Shown: positions 26,582 to 34,763, numbered from the stretch's first letter. The stretch is 48,154 bases of DNA from Sulfurospirillum sp. UBA6790 (GCA_002452855.1 DKFS01000048.1:1-48154); one strand, 5' to 3'. Numbers and translations: made by a program. The notes: a model not told the origin generated them from the sequence alone.

Positions 26582-27154
26582 ATGCTTTTAGACTTTTCAA
26601 AACTGGATGTCAATAGCATCTATAAACTCATCTCAAACACCGTCACACCTCGCCCCATTGCGTGGATTAGCACGGAACATAACGGCATCACCAACCTAGC
26701 TCCTTTTAGCTATTTTATACCGCTTTCTTCCAATCCTCCAATGCTCATTGTCTCCATCGGCAAAAAAGAAAATGGAAATCCTAAAGACACGCTGGCGAAC
26801 TTTTTAAATGGCTCAAAAGTCACCATTAATTTTGTCTCCAAAGAGCTCAAAGAGGTGATGAGTCAAAGTGCCCAAGCACTTGATTACGAGCAGAGCGAAT
26901 TTAAAGCGTTTGGAATTGAAGGAGAGAAACGCATCGAAGAGTACCCTATGATGGTTCACAAAACTAAAGCCGCACTCTTTTGCAGTTTTGTTAAAACCAT
27001 GCCCATAAAAGGCAGTGATACCACACCGTGTTTACTGCTGGTAGAGCATGCATATTATGCCGATGAAGTCATCGATGAAGCATTACATGTAAACCTGGAA
27101 AATGTCGGACGTGTGGGTGGAAAATTTCTTATAAACGGAGAAATTATCTCTTAA
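26582..27154 (+). CDS. flavin reductase-like FMN-binding split-barrel protein
   Basis: 190 residues of the flavin reductase/DIM6-NTAB family. The N-terminal NTVTPRPIAWISTEHNG, LAPFSYFIPLSSNPPML and KDTLANF segments are typical of FMN-binding split-barrel proteins. It may reduce flavin with NAD(P)H or serve another FMN reaction; the exact role is open. AAAGGAAAA precedes the ATG; the frame is open 12 codons upstream through a palindrome copy (26562-26571), which is probably in the 5' untranslated region. A strong hairpin follows the stop. Confidence 0.82.
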   Translation: MLLDFSKLDVNSIYKLISNTVTPRPIAWISTEHNGITNLAPFSYFIPLSSNPPMLIVSIGKKENGNPKDTLANFLNGSKVTINFVSKELKEVMSQSAQALDYEQSEFKAFGIEGEKRIEEYPMMVHKTKAALFCSFVKTMPIKGSDTTPCLLLVEHAYYADEVIDEALHVNLENVGRVGGKFLINGEIIS

Positions 27155-27180
27155 TTTGGTAAAGTATAATTTACCAAATT
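27153..27180 (+). terminator. terminator after flavin reductase gene
   Basis: Perfect 11-bp stem AATTTGGTAAA / TTTACCAAATT with a six-base loop, starting at the stop codon and followed by TTAAT. A clear intrinsic terminator-like structure. Confidence 0.7.
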
Positions 27181-27188
27181 TTAATCTT

Positions 27189-27257
27189 GAGTGCTATACA
27201 ATACATTAATTGCTGTTAGTCTAAGGCTTAGACATACATGAAGTAGCACTCTTTTTT
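27189..27257 (+). ncRNA. structured element ending in a T-run before the double-cubane genes
   Basis: GAGTGCTA (27189-27196) pairs perfectly with TAGCACTC (27244-27251), which is followed at once by six T. Inside, GTCTAA-ggc-TTAGAC (27219-27233) makes a second hairpin. The whole is a branched 63-nt structure ending like an intrinsic terminator, 60 bases before a start codon. It could be an attenuator or riboswitch-like leader for the double-cubane genes, or the 3' end of a small RNA. No known riboswitch consensus recognised. Confidence 0.4.
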
Positions 27258-27316
27258 CTGCTGACCGCTTTACATGTAACCCCTCACAGCACTACATTTT
27301 CATACAAGGAAAGACA

Positions 27317-28636
27317 ATGGGTGTTGAACTCCATAAAGATTTATTAAGTAGTATTGGTGTTGATGTTGAACGTCACGCGAAAATGATGGGCATGGGACTT
27401 GCAGGGTATCAAGCAGGGTTTATGAACCAGCCCAACCGCCCTAAAGCGATGGCGTATTTTGACTGGTTTATGAGCGAAATCCAAGCAGAACGTATCGCTG
27501 AGATTAACGCGCTTAAAGCACAAAAAAAACCAGCTGTGGGGACGTTTTGTATCTTCGTTCCCGAAGAGATTGTCGTCGGTGCAGGCGGAGCGTGTTTTGG
27601 ACTCTGTGGCGGGGCCAATCCTCCTATTGCAGACGCGGAGAGTGAACTGCCTCGTAACATCTGCCCTCTCATCAAATCAGCCTATGGTTTTAAACTCCAA
27701 CGCACCTGTGCGTACACCCAATCCGCCGATTTTATCTACGGTGAAACCACCTGTGAAGCGAAGAAAAAAACATGGGAACTTCTAGGCAAACACCATCCTG
27801 TTCACGTCATGAACATTCCTCACATGAAACGTGAACGTGACCTTAAAATGTGGCAAGAGGAGATCAAAGAGTTTAAAGAGCACATCGAAGAAGTAGCGGA
27901 GAAAAAACTCAGCCTTGCGGAGATGCTTGAAGGCGTTAAAGTCATCAACGCCAAACGCGACGCGATGAAACGCCTCGACACACTTCGTGGCATGCACCCA
28001 GACATTATGCCTATTAGCGGTAAAGATGCACTGTTCATCAGCCAAATGAGCTTTTTAGATGATCCCAAACGCTTCACGGAAAAAGTGAATGAACTCTGCG
28101 ATGAACTCGATGAGCGCATCAAAGAAAAAGTGAGCGTTTTTCCTGAAAATACGCCTCGTATCATGGTTTTAGGCACGCCTATCGCTCCTCCAAACTGGAA
28201 ACTTCACACCGCAGTTGAGGGCTCAGGGGCGTGCATCATCAACGAAGAAGGCTGCATCGGTCATCGTTACTTTAAAGACAATGTGGACATCGAAGGTGTT
28301 CAAAGCGAAGATGAACTTTACGAACGCTTGATGAAACGCTACTCTAAAATCGACTGTGCCTGCTTCACGCCAAATCAAGGTAGAACCGATAAAATCGTGC
28401 AAATGTACAAAGACAGAAAAGCCGATGGCGTCATCTACTACACACTTTCTTTTTGTCACACCTACAATGTCGAGTCGCACCTTGTGACTGAAGCGCTTGC
28501 GAAAGAAGGCATCCCTTGCTTAGTCATTGAGTCAGACTATTCCCCTGAAGATGCAGGGCAGATCAAAACCCGTGTGGAAGCCTTTTTGGAGAGCATCAAC
28601 TTCAAGAAAAAAGCGCAAGCGTTTCAGTCCAAATAA
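27317..28636 (+). CDS. double-cubane cluster protein (2-hydroxyacyl-CoA dehydratase D family)
   Basis: 439 residues of the HgdB/FldC-like family. Cys residues at 78, 93, 97, 116, 131 and 146 (FCIF, GACFGLCGG, NICPL, RTCAY, TTCEA) and further Cys near the C-terminal half (GACIINEEGCIGHR, CACF) fit the double-cubane cluster protein type, which carries an [8Fe-9S] cluster, rather than an amino-acid dehydratase, which needs a second subunit not encoded here. Such proteins with their activator ATPase reduce small molecules such as acetylene at low potential; the natural substrate is unknown. The stop overlaps the activator start by one base. AAGGAAAG precedes the ATG. Confidence 0.85.
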   Translation: MGVELHKDLLSSIGVDVERHAKMMGMGLAGYQAGFMNQPNRPKAMAYFDWFMSEIQAERIAEINALKAQKKPAVGTFCIFVPEEIVVGAGGACFGLCGGANPPIADAESELPRNICPLIKSAYGFKLQRTCAYTQSADFIYGETTCEAKKKTWELLGKHHPVHVMNIPHMKRERDLKMWQEEIKEFKEHIEEVAEKKLSLAEMLEGVKVINAKRDAMKRLDTLRGMHPDIMPISGKDALFISQMSFLDDPKRFTEKVNELCDELDERIKEKVSVFPENTPRIMVLGTPIAPPNWKLHTAVEGSGACIINEEGCIGHRYFKDNVDIEGVQSEDELYERLMKRYSKIDCACFTPNQGRTDKIVQMYKDRKADGVIYYTLSFCHTYNVESHLVTEALAKEGIPCLVIESDYSPEDAGQIKTRVEAFLESINFKKKAQAFQSK

Positions 28637-29394
28637 TGTTTTGGGGCGTAGATATAGGCTCGACCTATACAAAAATCATCGGTATCAACAAAGAGCGGGA
28701 GATCGTCGATAAGGCGGTTATCCCAACCATTTTTAATCAAGATAAAATCGTCGGTGAATACCTCGCAAACAAAGAGGTCAAAATGCTCGTGGCGACGGGT
28801 TATGGACGTCATATGCTAGGAGACTCTCACGGTGCTCCCATCATCTCAGAGATCAAAGCGCACGCTAAAGGGGCGTACTTTTTTGAACCCAGTGTTGCTA
28901 CCGTCATCGACCTTGGCGGACAAGACAGCAAAGTCATCAAGATGGGTGAATTTGGCAGTTTCACTGACTTTCGCATGAATGACAAATGCGCGGCAGGTAC
29001 GGGAAAATTCCTAGAAATCGCCGCCAATCGTTTGGGCTTAGAGATGGAAGCGTTTGCCAAAGCAGGCTTTGAGCACGACAAAGAGCTCACCATATCAAGC
29101 ATGTGCGCCGTTTTTGCCGAATCTGAGGTCATCTCGCTGATCGCCAAAAAAGAAAGCCTTGCGAACATCTGCTACGGTGTACACGAATCCATCGCCTCAC
29201 GTTTAGCGTCGATGGCGAAGAAATTTGTACTCAATCCAAACGACTGCATCGTCTTTAGCGGCGGCGGCGCACTCAATCCTTTCTTACACCATATGCTAGA
29301 ACTCAAACTCGAGCGCAAAATCCTCATTCCCAAACATCCACAACTCATCGGCGCAGTAGGCGCGGCACTTTCGGGGTTTGAAGTGGCTCAGTAG
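28636..29394 (+). CDS. ATP-dependent activator/reductase of the double-cubane protein (HgdC/BadF family)
   Basis: 252 residues of the ASKHA-fold BadF/BadG/HgdC family. GVDIGSTYTKIIGI is the phosphate-binding motif, DLGGQDSKVI and FSGGGALNP follow, and the two cluster-binding cysteines are in NDKCAAGTGKF and SSMCAVFAESEV, so a [4Fe-4S] cluster bridges a homodimer. It couples ATP hydrolysis to low-potential electron transfer into the partner protein. One-base overlap with the upstream gene shows tight coupling. A hairpin follows. Confidence 0.92.
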   Translation: MFWGVDIGSTYTKIIGINKEREIVDKAVIPTIFNQDKIVGEYLANKEVKMLVATGYGRHMLGDSHGAPIISEIKAHAKGAYFFEPSVATVIDLGGQDSKVIKMGEFGSFTDFRMNDKCAAGTGKFLEIAANRLGLEMEAFAKAGFEHDKELTISSMCAVFAESEVISLIAKKESLANICYGVHESIASRLASMAKKFVLNPNDCIVFSGGGALNPFLHHMLELKLERKILIPKHPQLIGAVGAALSGFEVAQ

Positions 29395-29421
29395 TTTTTA
29401 CATGTAATTGTACTTTCCACC

Positions 29422-29447
29422 ATTGGCTAGATTTCAATTTAGCCAAT
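29422..29447 (+). terminator. hairpin after the double-cubane pair
   Basis: Perfect 8-bp stem ATTGGCTA / TAGCCAAT with a ten-base loop. A TATAAT box (29452-29457) for the next gene lies just five bases further on, only six bases before that gene's ATG, so a TATAAT-driven transcript would be nearly leaderless. Confidence 0.45.
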
Positions 29448-29463
29448 TTGTTATAATACTGCC

Positions 29464-29982
29464 ATGAAAATCCAAACCCTCATTCACACCGCACTGGTTG
29501 CCGAAGCCAAGCCTATCATTGGGCATTTTAAGCTTACATGTAAAACTAAACAGCCATTCAATCTTTACGAGGGGAATGGCATCGTCCTTATCGTCTCAGG
29601 CATGGGAAGCAAGAAGACCCAAGAGGCACTTGCGTATGCGCTGAGTCTTTATAAACCGTGCGTTGCTATTAATGTGGGCATTGCGGGATGTGTGGATGAA
29701 AGTATCGCTAAAGGCACGCTCTTTTGCACCACGCACGAGAGTTTGGACATTCCTTTTGCGACCTGTTCCTCGCACTCAAAGGCGGTGGAAGATGGTTTAC
29801 ATGTAAAAACAACACTCGTCGATAGGGAAGCTCAAACTTTTTTGCAAACGCTTCCAACAAGCATCGAAACCTACGTCTTTAAAGTCGTCTCCGACCATTT
29901 GGAAGTGAGCATTCCAAGCAAAGCAGACGTTGGAAATTGGATAAACAAAAGCATCAAACACTGGGAAAAATATGCACGATAA
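29464..29982 (+). CDS. nucleoside phosphorylase-like protein (short)
   Basis: 172 residues resembling the PNP/UDP/MTA-SAH nucleosidase fold: an N-terminal HTALVAEAKPIIGHF, the glycine motif VSGMGSKKTQEALAYAL, NVGIAGCVDESIAKGTLF, and SDH late in the protein. It is shorter than typical MTA/SAH nucleosidases (about 230). Two palindrome copies (29534 and 29797) encode TCK and LHVK. The stop overlaps the next gene by 11 bases, so it is cotranslated with a radical SAM protein; MTA/SAH-type cleavage could dispose of a SAM by-product, but this is only inferred. Confidence 0.7.
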   Translation: MKIQTLIHTALVAEAKPIIGHFKLTCKTKQPFNLYEGNGIVLIVSGMGSKKTQEALAYALSLYKPCVAINVGIAGCVDESIAKGTLFCTTHESLDIPFATCSSHSKAVEDGLHVKTTLVDREAQTFLQTLPTSIETYVFKVVSDHLEVSIPSKADVGNWINKSIKHWEKYAR

Positions 29983-31282
29983 ACACGACCATTTTGAGCA
30001 AGCGTGTGAAAATACTGCGTTTGCAAGTTTACATGTAAAAACACAAACCTTTTTAAAGAACAAAGCCGCGACGTATCATTTGAGCTTTTCGCAGATTCAG
30101 CAACTCATCATTATCGCCATAGATTTACAGATGTGGGGTGAAGATATCGAGGCGTTTTGGGTGGACAAAGAGAGTAAAAAAGAGGCGTTTGCTACAGTGC
30201 AAAAAACCTATGAAACCTTAAAAAGCACGCTCAAAATCTACCCCGCAATAGAAAATTTCTGCCTCGCAGAGGCAAGCTTTAGTGACCAAGCGGCCAGTGT
30301 AGGTGCTCGGGCTTTGCCTGAGCAGCGTGATAAAAATACACTTCAAAAAGAGAGCTTTAAAATCGAAGAAATCGAAAAAGAGAGCTTGGGGCTTGGCTCT
30401 TGCCCTGTGGCTTCACCCAAAACACGCTGTTGCAATCTTATGACTTTGGACGCGGTGGAGAGCTGTGGGTTTGACTGCTCGTACTGTTCGATTCAGAGTT
30501 TTTACAAAAACAACACGATTAGCTTCGATAAAAATTTCGCCGAGAAGTTAGAACGTTTAGAACTTGACCCGAGCAAAGCCTACCACATCGGCACGGGACA
30601 GTCTTCGGACTCCTTGATGTGGGGCAACCGCGCGGGCGTTTTGGAAGCACTGTTGAACTTTGCAAGAAAAAAACCCAATGTTATTTTGGAACTGAAAAGC
30701 AAGTCCGATAATATCGCGTATCTTTTGGAAAACGACGTACCCAAAAACGTTATTTGTACATGGTCACTCAATCCACAGGTCATCATTGACAATGAAGAGA
30801 AGCGTGCGGCAAGCCTCGGTGCGCGCATCCAAAGTGCCAGAGCCTTGGCAGATAAAGGCGTGAAGGTTGGGTTTCATTTTCATCCCATCGTGTTGTTTGA
30901 AGGCTGGCAAGAAGCTTACACCGCCATCGCACACGCGCTTACCACACATTTTACATGTAACGAAGTCGCCCTCGTTTCCATGGGAACACTGACGTTCATC
31001 AAACCCGTTTTAAAAAAGATTCGTCTGCGCGCGCAAAACAGCAAGATTTTACAAATGCCTTTAGTCGATGCTAACGGCAAATACTCCTACCCGCTTTCCA
31101 TCAAAGAGGAGATGTTTAGCACGCTTTATCAAGCCTTTGCACCGTGGCACGGCAACGTCTTTTTCTATCTGTGTATGGAAGATGAAAGCTTGTGGCAAAA
31201 AGTTTTTGGGTATGAATTTGAAAATAATTTCGCCTTTGAACAAGCCATGCTTAAAGCCTATCAGTCAAAAATCACTGTTTAG
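29972..31282 (+). CDS. radical SAM protein, spore photoproduct lyase-like family
   Basis: 436 residues. The radical SAM cluster motif is CGFDCSYC (C165, C169, C172, CX3CX2C), followed by the SPL-like IGTGQSSDSLMWG and ELKSKSDNI and VICTWSLNPQ segments. Spore photoproduct lyase repairs thymine photoproducts in endospore formers; family members in non-spore-formers have no settled role. Residues about 100-140 form a weakly conserved-looking insertion that includes a DNA hairpin. Palindrome copies at 30029 and 30951 encode LHVK and TCN. Overlaps the phosphorylase-like gene by 11 bases. Confidence 0.85.
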   Translation: MHDKHDHFEQACENTAFASLHVKTQTFLKNKAATYHLSFSQIQQLIIIAIDLQMWGEDIEAFWVDKESKKEAFATVQKTYETLKSTLKIYPAIENFCLAEASFSDQAASVGARALPEQRDKNTLQKESFKIEEIEKESLGLGSCPVASPKTRCCNLMTLDAVESCGFDCSYCSIQSFYKNNTISFDKNFAEKLERLELDPSKAYHIGTGQSSDSLMWGNRAGVLEALLNFARKKPNVILELKSKSDNIAYLLENDVPKNVICTWSLNPQVIIDNEEKRAASLGARIQSARALADKGVKVGFHFHPIVLFEGWQEAYTAIAHALTTHFTCNEVALVSMGTLTFIKPVLKKIRLRAQNSKILQMPLVDANGKYSYPLSIKEEMFSTLYQAFAPWHGNVFFYLCMEDESLWQKVFGYEFENNFAFEQAMLKAYQSKITV

Positions 31283-31454
31283 AATGGAATGTGACACCAT
31301 ACTTTGAGTGAAAATATCATCTCATTTTCATAGGATTCCAGTATTTTTTCGTGTATCAAGTCGGTTTAAGTAAAGATGCGTTAAGTTTTCACAGCAATCT
31401 GTCTTGACGCTCTATCAATTTATATAATTTTTTCGTCATTTTTTAAGGTTTATA
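31283..31454. other. intergenic region before HD-GYP gene
   Basis: 172 bases, AT-rich toward the gene, with T-rich tracts and a TATAAT-like stretch (31424-31430) suited to a promoter. No palindrome copy and no gene. Confidence 0.4.
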
Positions 31455-32504
31455 ATGCAAAATAGCTCGACTTCTAATTATGAAGTTATTGAAATGTTGA
31501 ATACTATTTTAGAAGAGAAAGACTCTTATACCGCAGGGCATTGTAAGAGAGTTGCATTTTATTCGTCAGAAATCGCCAATATTCTCTCGCTTCCGCAGGC
31601 AGAGCAAACAACGGCTTACCATGTAGGGCTGCTTCATGACATCGGTAAAATCTTAACCCCCGAAGTTATTTTACTCAAACCAAAAAAACTGACCAAACGA
31701 GAGTTTCACATCATCCAAAAACACGTCACGGACAGCGAGCGAATCGTTGAGTCTATCACGCCTTTTAAGCACTATCTTCCACTGATTCGCCATCATCATG
31801 AACATTATAATGGCTCAGGGTATCCCGATAAATTGAAAAAAGAGGAGATTCCGCTCATTTCGCGCATTTTATGCGTAGCGGATTCTTTTGATGCCATCAC
31901 CACAAACCGTATTTACAAGCCTCGAAAGAGTAATACGGAGGCTATTGATGAGCTGATTAAACACAAAAGCAAGCAGTTTGACCCTCTTGTCGTCGATGCC
32001 GCCGTTGAGTTTTTTAAAAATTTTAATGACCTTTCCCATATCAATCAATTACCCGAATCGTTTATTCAAGAAGAGCGATTTGCCTTCTTTTACAAAGATA
32101 ACATTACCAAAGCATACACCAGCGAATACCTCAACCACTTTTTAACACACAAAAAAAAGCGCGCTCAATTTTCATGTTGCTATCTCATAGAATTGCACCA
32201 TACACAAAGGTACAACGAACATTATGGTTGGAAAGCGGGCAATAATCTTCTCAAAGAGATGACGGCACGCCTCAAAGTGATGTTTCGTGATGCACTGATT
32301 TTTCGTGTTTTTGGCGATGATTTTATTCTGCTGTGTAACCACGCCTTAGAAGTCAATTCCAAAATGTTTTCACAACGACTTAGCACCGGCTTTCATCCTA
32401 TTGAAGTCAGTTTAAGCCATTTTCCCTTCCATGAAATTCCGTTTAAGAACTGGGAAGATTTTGAACCTTATCTTACAAAACGACCCTTCAAACCCCACCT
32501 TTAA
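31455..32504 (+). CDS. HD-GYP protein with degenerate GGDEF domain
   Basis: 349 residues. The HD-GYP domain (about 8-190) has the metal-binding HD pair (61-62), HHEHYNG (114-120) and GYP (122-124), so it should hydrolyse c-di-GMP. A C-terminal domain (about 210-345) looks like GGDEF but carries FGDDF (286-290) in place of GGDEF, so it is probably inactive and regulatory. No membrane helix and no receiver domain. AAGG precedes the ATG. Confidence 0.85.
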   Translation: MQNSSTSNYEVIEMLNTILEEKDSYTAGHCKRVAFYSSEIANILSLPQAEQTTAYHVGLLHDIGKILTPEVILLKPKKLTKREFHIIQKHVTDSERIVESITPFKHYLPLIRHHHEHYNGSGYPDKLKKEEIPLISRILCVADSFDAITTNRIYKPRKSNTEAIDELIKHKSKQFDPLVVDAAVEFFKNFNDLSHINQLPESFIQEERFAFFYKDNITKAYTSEYLNHFLTHKKKRAQFSCCYLIELHHTQRYNEHYGWKAGNNLLKEMTARLKVMFRDALIFRVFGDDFILLCNHALEVNSKMFSQRLSTGFHPIEVSLSHFPFHEIPFKNWEDFEPYLTKRPFKPHL

Positions 32505-32556
32505 TTGCCATTGAAGATACGCTAAAATACGTTGATTAAATTCATCAAGGAAAACC

Positions 32557-33213
32557 ATGAAAACAGTGTTGATGAGCGGCGGTAGCAGCGGTATCGGTAA
32601 GGCGATTAAAGAGAAACTTCACGAAAACGGCTACACGGTTTTTAACATCGGACGTCGGGAGGCAGACATCATCTGTGACTTGCGTGAGGCAGAAAAACTT
32701 GAACAAAGCGTAAAAGCATGGCTAAAAACCCATGAGGTTGATGTGCTCATTAACTGCGCTGGCATCGGTTTGTTTGACCCCCATGAAACACTCAGCATCG
32801 CTAAAATAAAAAATCTCATCGACATCAATTTAACCGCTCCTATTATTCTCTCCAATCTGTGCTTACGCTCCTTACAAAAGCAAGCAGGACACATCATCAA
32901 TATCACGTCCATTGAAGCCACGCGCCACGCCAAATATTCAGCCCTCTACACGGCTACGAAAAGTGGATTGCGCGATTTTGGACATTGTTTATTTGAAGAG
33001 GTACGCAAAAATGGTATTAAAGTCACCTCTATCAATCCCGACATGACACAAACGCCGTTTTTTGATGCATTGCACTTCCAACCCAGCGAAGATGAAAATG
33101 CTTACCTGCTACCTAAGACCATCGCACAGAGTGTGTTGGATGTTTTACATGTAAAAGGAGTCGTGACAGATTTGAGCATTCGTCCTCAAAAAGTGGGCAT
33201 TGCGAAAAAGTAA
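32557..33213 (+). CDS. short-chain dehydrogenase/reductase
   Basis: 218 residues of classical SDR type. Cofactor motif MSGGSSGIGKAI, NCAGIG, catalytic Ser region NITSIEATRHAK and YTATK with the catalytic Tyr and Lys. The substrate is unknown. AAGGA precedes the ATG. A palindrome copy at 33145 encodes LHVK near the C-terminus, and another (33217-33226) follows the stop by three bases. Confidence 0.9.
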   Translation: MKTVLMSGGSSGIGKAIKEKLHENGYTVFNIGRREADIICDLREAEKLEQSVKAWLKTHEVDVLINCAGIGLFDPHETLSIAKIKNLIDINLTAPIILSNLCLRSLQKQAGHIINITSIEATRHAKYSALYTATKSGLRDFGHCLFEEVRKNGIKVTSINPDMTQTPFFDALHFQPSEDENAYLLPKTIAQSVLDVLHVKGVVTDLSIRPQKVGIAKK

Positions 33214-33248
33214 TCTTTACATGTAAAGATTTTACAATGCGCTCATGT

Positions 33249-33254
33249 TATAAT
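33249..33254 (+). promoter_or_regulatory. -10 box of first aspartase gene
   Basis: Perfect TATAAT 39 bases before the aspA GTG start. A palindrome copy ends 22 bases upstream (33217-33226), about where a -35 region would lie. Confidence 0.5.
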
Positions 33255-33293
33255 GAATCTTGAAAGTGAATCTATACATCACAAGGAGAATGT

Positions 33294-34724
33294 GTGTCTA
33301 CTAGAATCGAACACGATCTAATCGGCGACAAAGAAATTTCAAACGAATGTTATTATGGTGTTCAAACCGCGCGTGCGGCTGAGAACTTTCACATCACGGG
33401 GGTTACCCTTTCAAACTTTCCAACCTTTATCACCTCTTTAGCCAACGTTAAAAAAGCAGCAGCCCTTGCCAATTATGAACTTAATTTACTCTCTGAACCA
33501 AAGAAAAACGCCATTGTTGGCGCATGTGACCAAATCATCGCAGGCAAATTTCACGACCAATTTGTGGTCGATATGATTCAAGGCGGAGCAGGCACATCAA
33601 CCAATATGAATGCCAATGAAGTTATTGCCAACATTGGCTTGGAACTGATGGGACACAAAAAAGGTGAGTACAAATTTCTCCATCCTAACAATGATGTCAA
33701 TCTCTCTCAATCCACAAACGACGCTTATCCTACCGCACTTCGAATTGCTTTGTTTGAGAAGCTGGGCGAACTTGGTGAGTCTATGGCGATTATCAAGAAG
33801 TCATTTGCTAAAAAAGCCAGTGAATTTAAAGATGTCATCAAAATGGGTCGTACCCAACTGCAAGATGCGGTTCCTATGACATTGGAGCAAGAATTTAGAA
33901 CCTATGCCGTTATGATTGGCGAAGATATCGAACGTGTGCATGAAGCCAAACAGTTGGTACGTGAAATCAATATGGGCGCAACAGCGATTGGTACAGGTAT
34001 CAACGCGCATCCTGATTATGCCAAAACGGTTGAAGCCAAACTGCAAGAAGTGACGGGACGTCCGTTTATCACCGCAAGCGACCTTATTGAAGCCACACAA
34101 GACACGGGAGCATACGTGCAAGTATCGGGTGTTTTAAAACGTGTTGCGACCAAAATGTCAAAAATCTGCAACGATTTACGCCTTCTAAGCTCAGGTCCTC
34201 GCACAGGTTTTGGCGAAATCAACCTCCCCGCGATGCAACCGGGCAGCTCCATTATGCCGGGTAAAGTCAATCCTGTTATCCCAGAAGTGGTGAATCAAGT
34301 CTGCTTCCAAGTCATTGGCTCGGACATCACCGTTACCATGGCATGCGAAGGCGGTCAGCTTCAACTTAATGTGTTTGAACCCGTCATCGCGTTTAATCTT
34401 TTTAACTCCATCAATATGATGAAAAATGCGTTTGAAACGTTGGCATATAGCTGTGTCGATGGTATCACTGCCAATACGGAACATTGTAAATCGCTTGTTT
34501 TAAACAGTATTGGTCTTGTGACAGCGCTTAATCCCTATTTAGGCTATGAAAACTCCACAATGGTTGCCAAAGAAGCACTCGCGACAGGTGGTTCTGTGTA
34601 TGACATCGTTTTGGAAAAAGGCTTATTGGCGAAAGAAGAACTCGATGAGATTATCAAGCCAGAAAACATGATTCAACCCCGCAATTTTGGTCTTTCTGAA
34701 AAAGACAAATTCGTTAAACTCTAA
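33294..34724 (+). CDS. aspA: aspartate ammonia-lyase, copy 1
   Basis: 476 residues of the aspartase/fumarase superfamily, with the signature GSSIMPGKVNP, the aspartate-binding TSTNMN and QSTNDAYPT segments. It converts aspartate to fumarate plus ammonia; the fumarate can serve as respiratory electron acceptor. The start is a GTG after AAGGAG. It is followed after a strong hairpin by a second copy differing at about 42 positions by my hand comparison, with no length change (about 91% identical). Long identical DNA tracts (for example 33972-34021 against 35664-35713) hint at gene conversion. All active-site motifs look intact in both copies. Confidence 0.96.
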   Translation: MSTRIEHDLIGDKEISNECYYGVQTARAAENFHITGVTLSNFPTFITSLANVKKAAALANYELNLLSEPKKNAIVGACDQIIAGKFHDQFVVDMIQGGAGTSTNMNANEVIANIGLELMGHKKGEYKFLHPNNDVNLSQSTNDAYPTALRIALFEKLGELGESMAIIKKSFAKKASEFKDVIKMGRTQLQDAVPMTLEQEFRTYAVMIGEDIERVHEAKQLVREINMGATAIGTGINAHPDYAKTVEAKLQEVTGRPFITASDLIEATQDTGAYVQVSGVLKRVATKMSKICNDLRLLSSGPRTGFGEINLPAMQPGSSIMPGKVNPVIPEVVNQVCFQVIGSDITVTMACEGGQLQLNVFEPVIAFNLFNSINMMKNAFETLAYSCVDGITANTEHCKSLVLNSIGLVTALNPYLGYENSTMVAKEALATGGSVYDIVLEKGLLAKEELDEIIKPENMIQPRNFGLSEKDKFVKL

Positions 34725-34734
34725 TACATTTTAT

Positions 34735-34763
34735 AAGCGCTTGAAGCAAAGCTTCAAGCGCTT
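34735..34763 (+). terminator. strong hairpin after aspartase copy 1
   Basis: Perfect 13-bp stem AAGCGCTTGAAGC / GCTTCAAGCGCTT with a three-base AAA loop. It is not followed by a T-run, but is placed right after the stop and should cut off or insulate expression between the two copies. Confidence 0.65.

Noticed and set aside
27317..29394. 2-hydroxyglutaryl-CoA or lactoyl-CoA dehydratase
   Set aside because: Only one dehydratase-like subunit is encoded and it has extra cysteines, which fits the double-cubane type; no CoA-transferase is nearby.
31424..31430. TATAAT paired with the upstream TTGACG as a sigma-70 promoter for the HD-GYP gene
   Set aside because: The spacing is only about 13 bases, too short for a standard promoter; the T-rich -10 alone may still be used.
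34735..34763. Perfect 13-bp hairpin as a phage attachment site
   Set aside because: No integrase, tRNA or mobile gene is near, and its place right after a stop codon fits a terminator.
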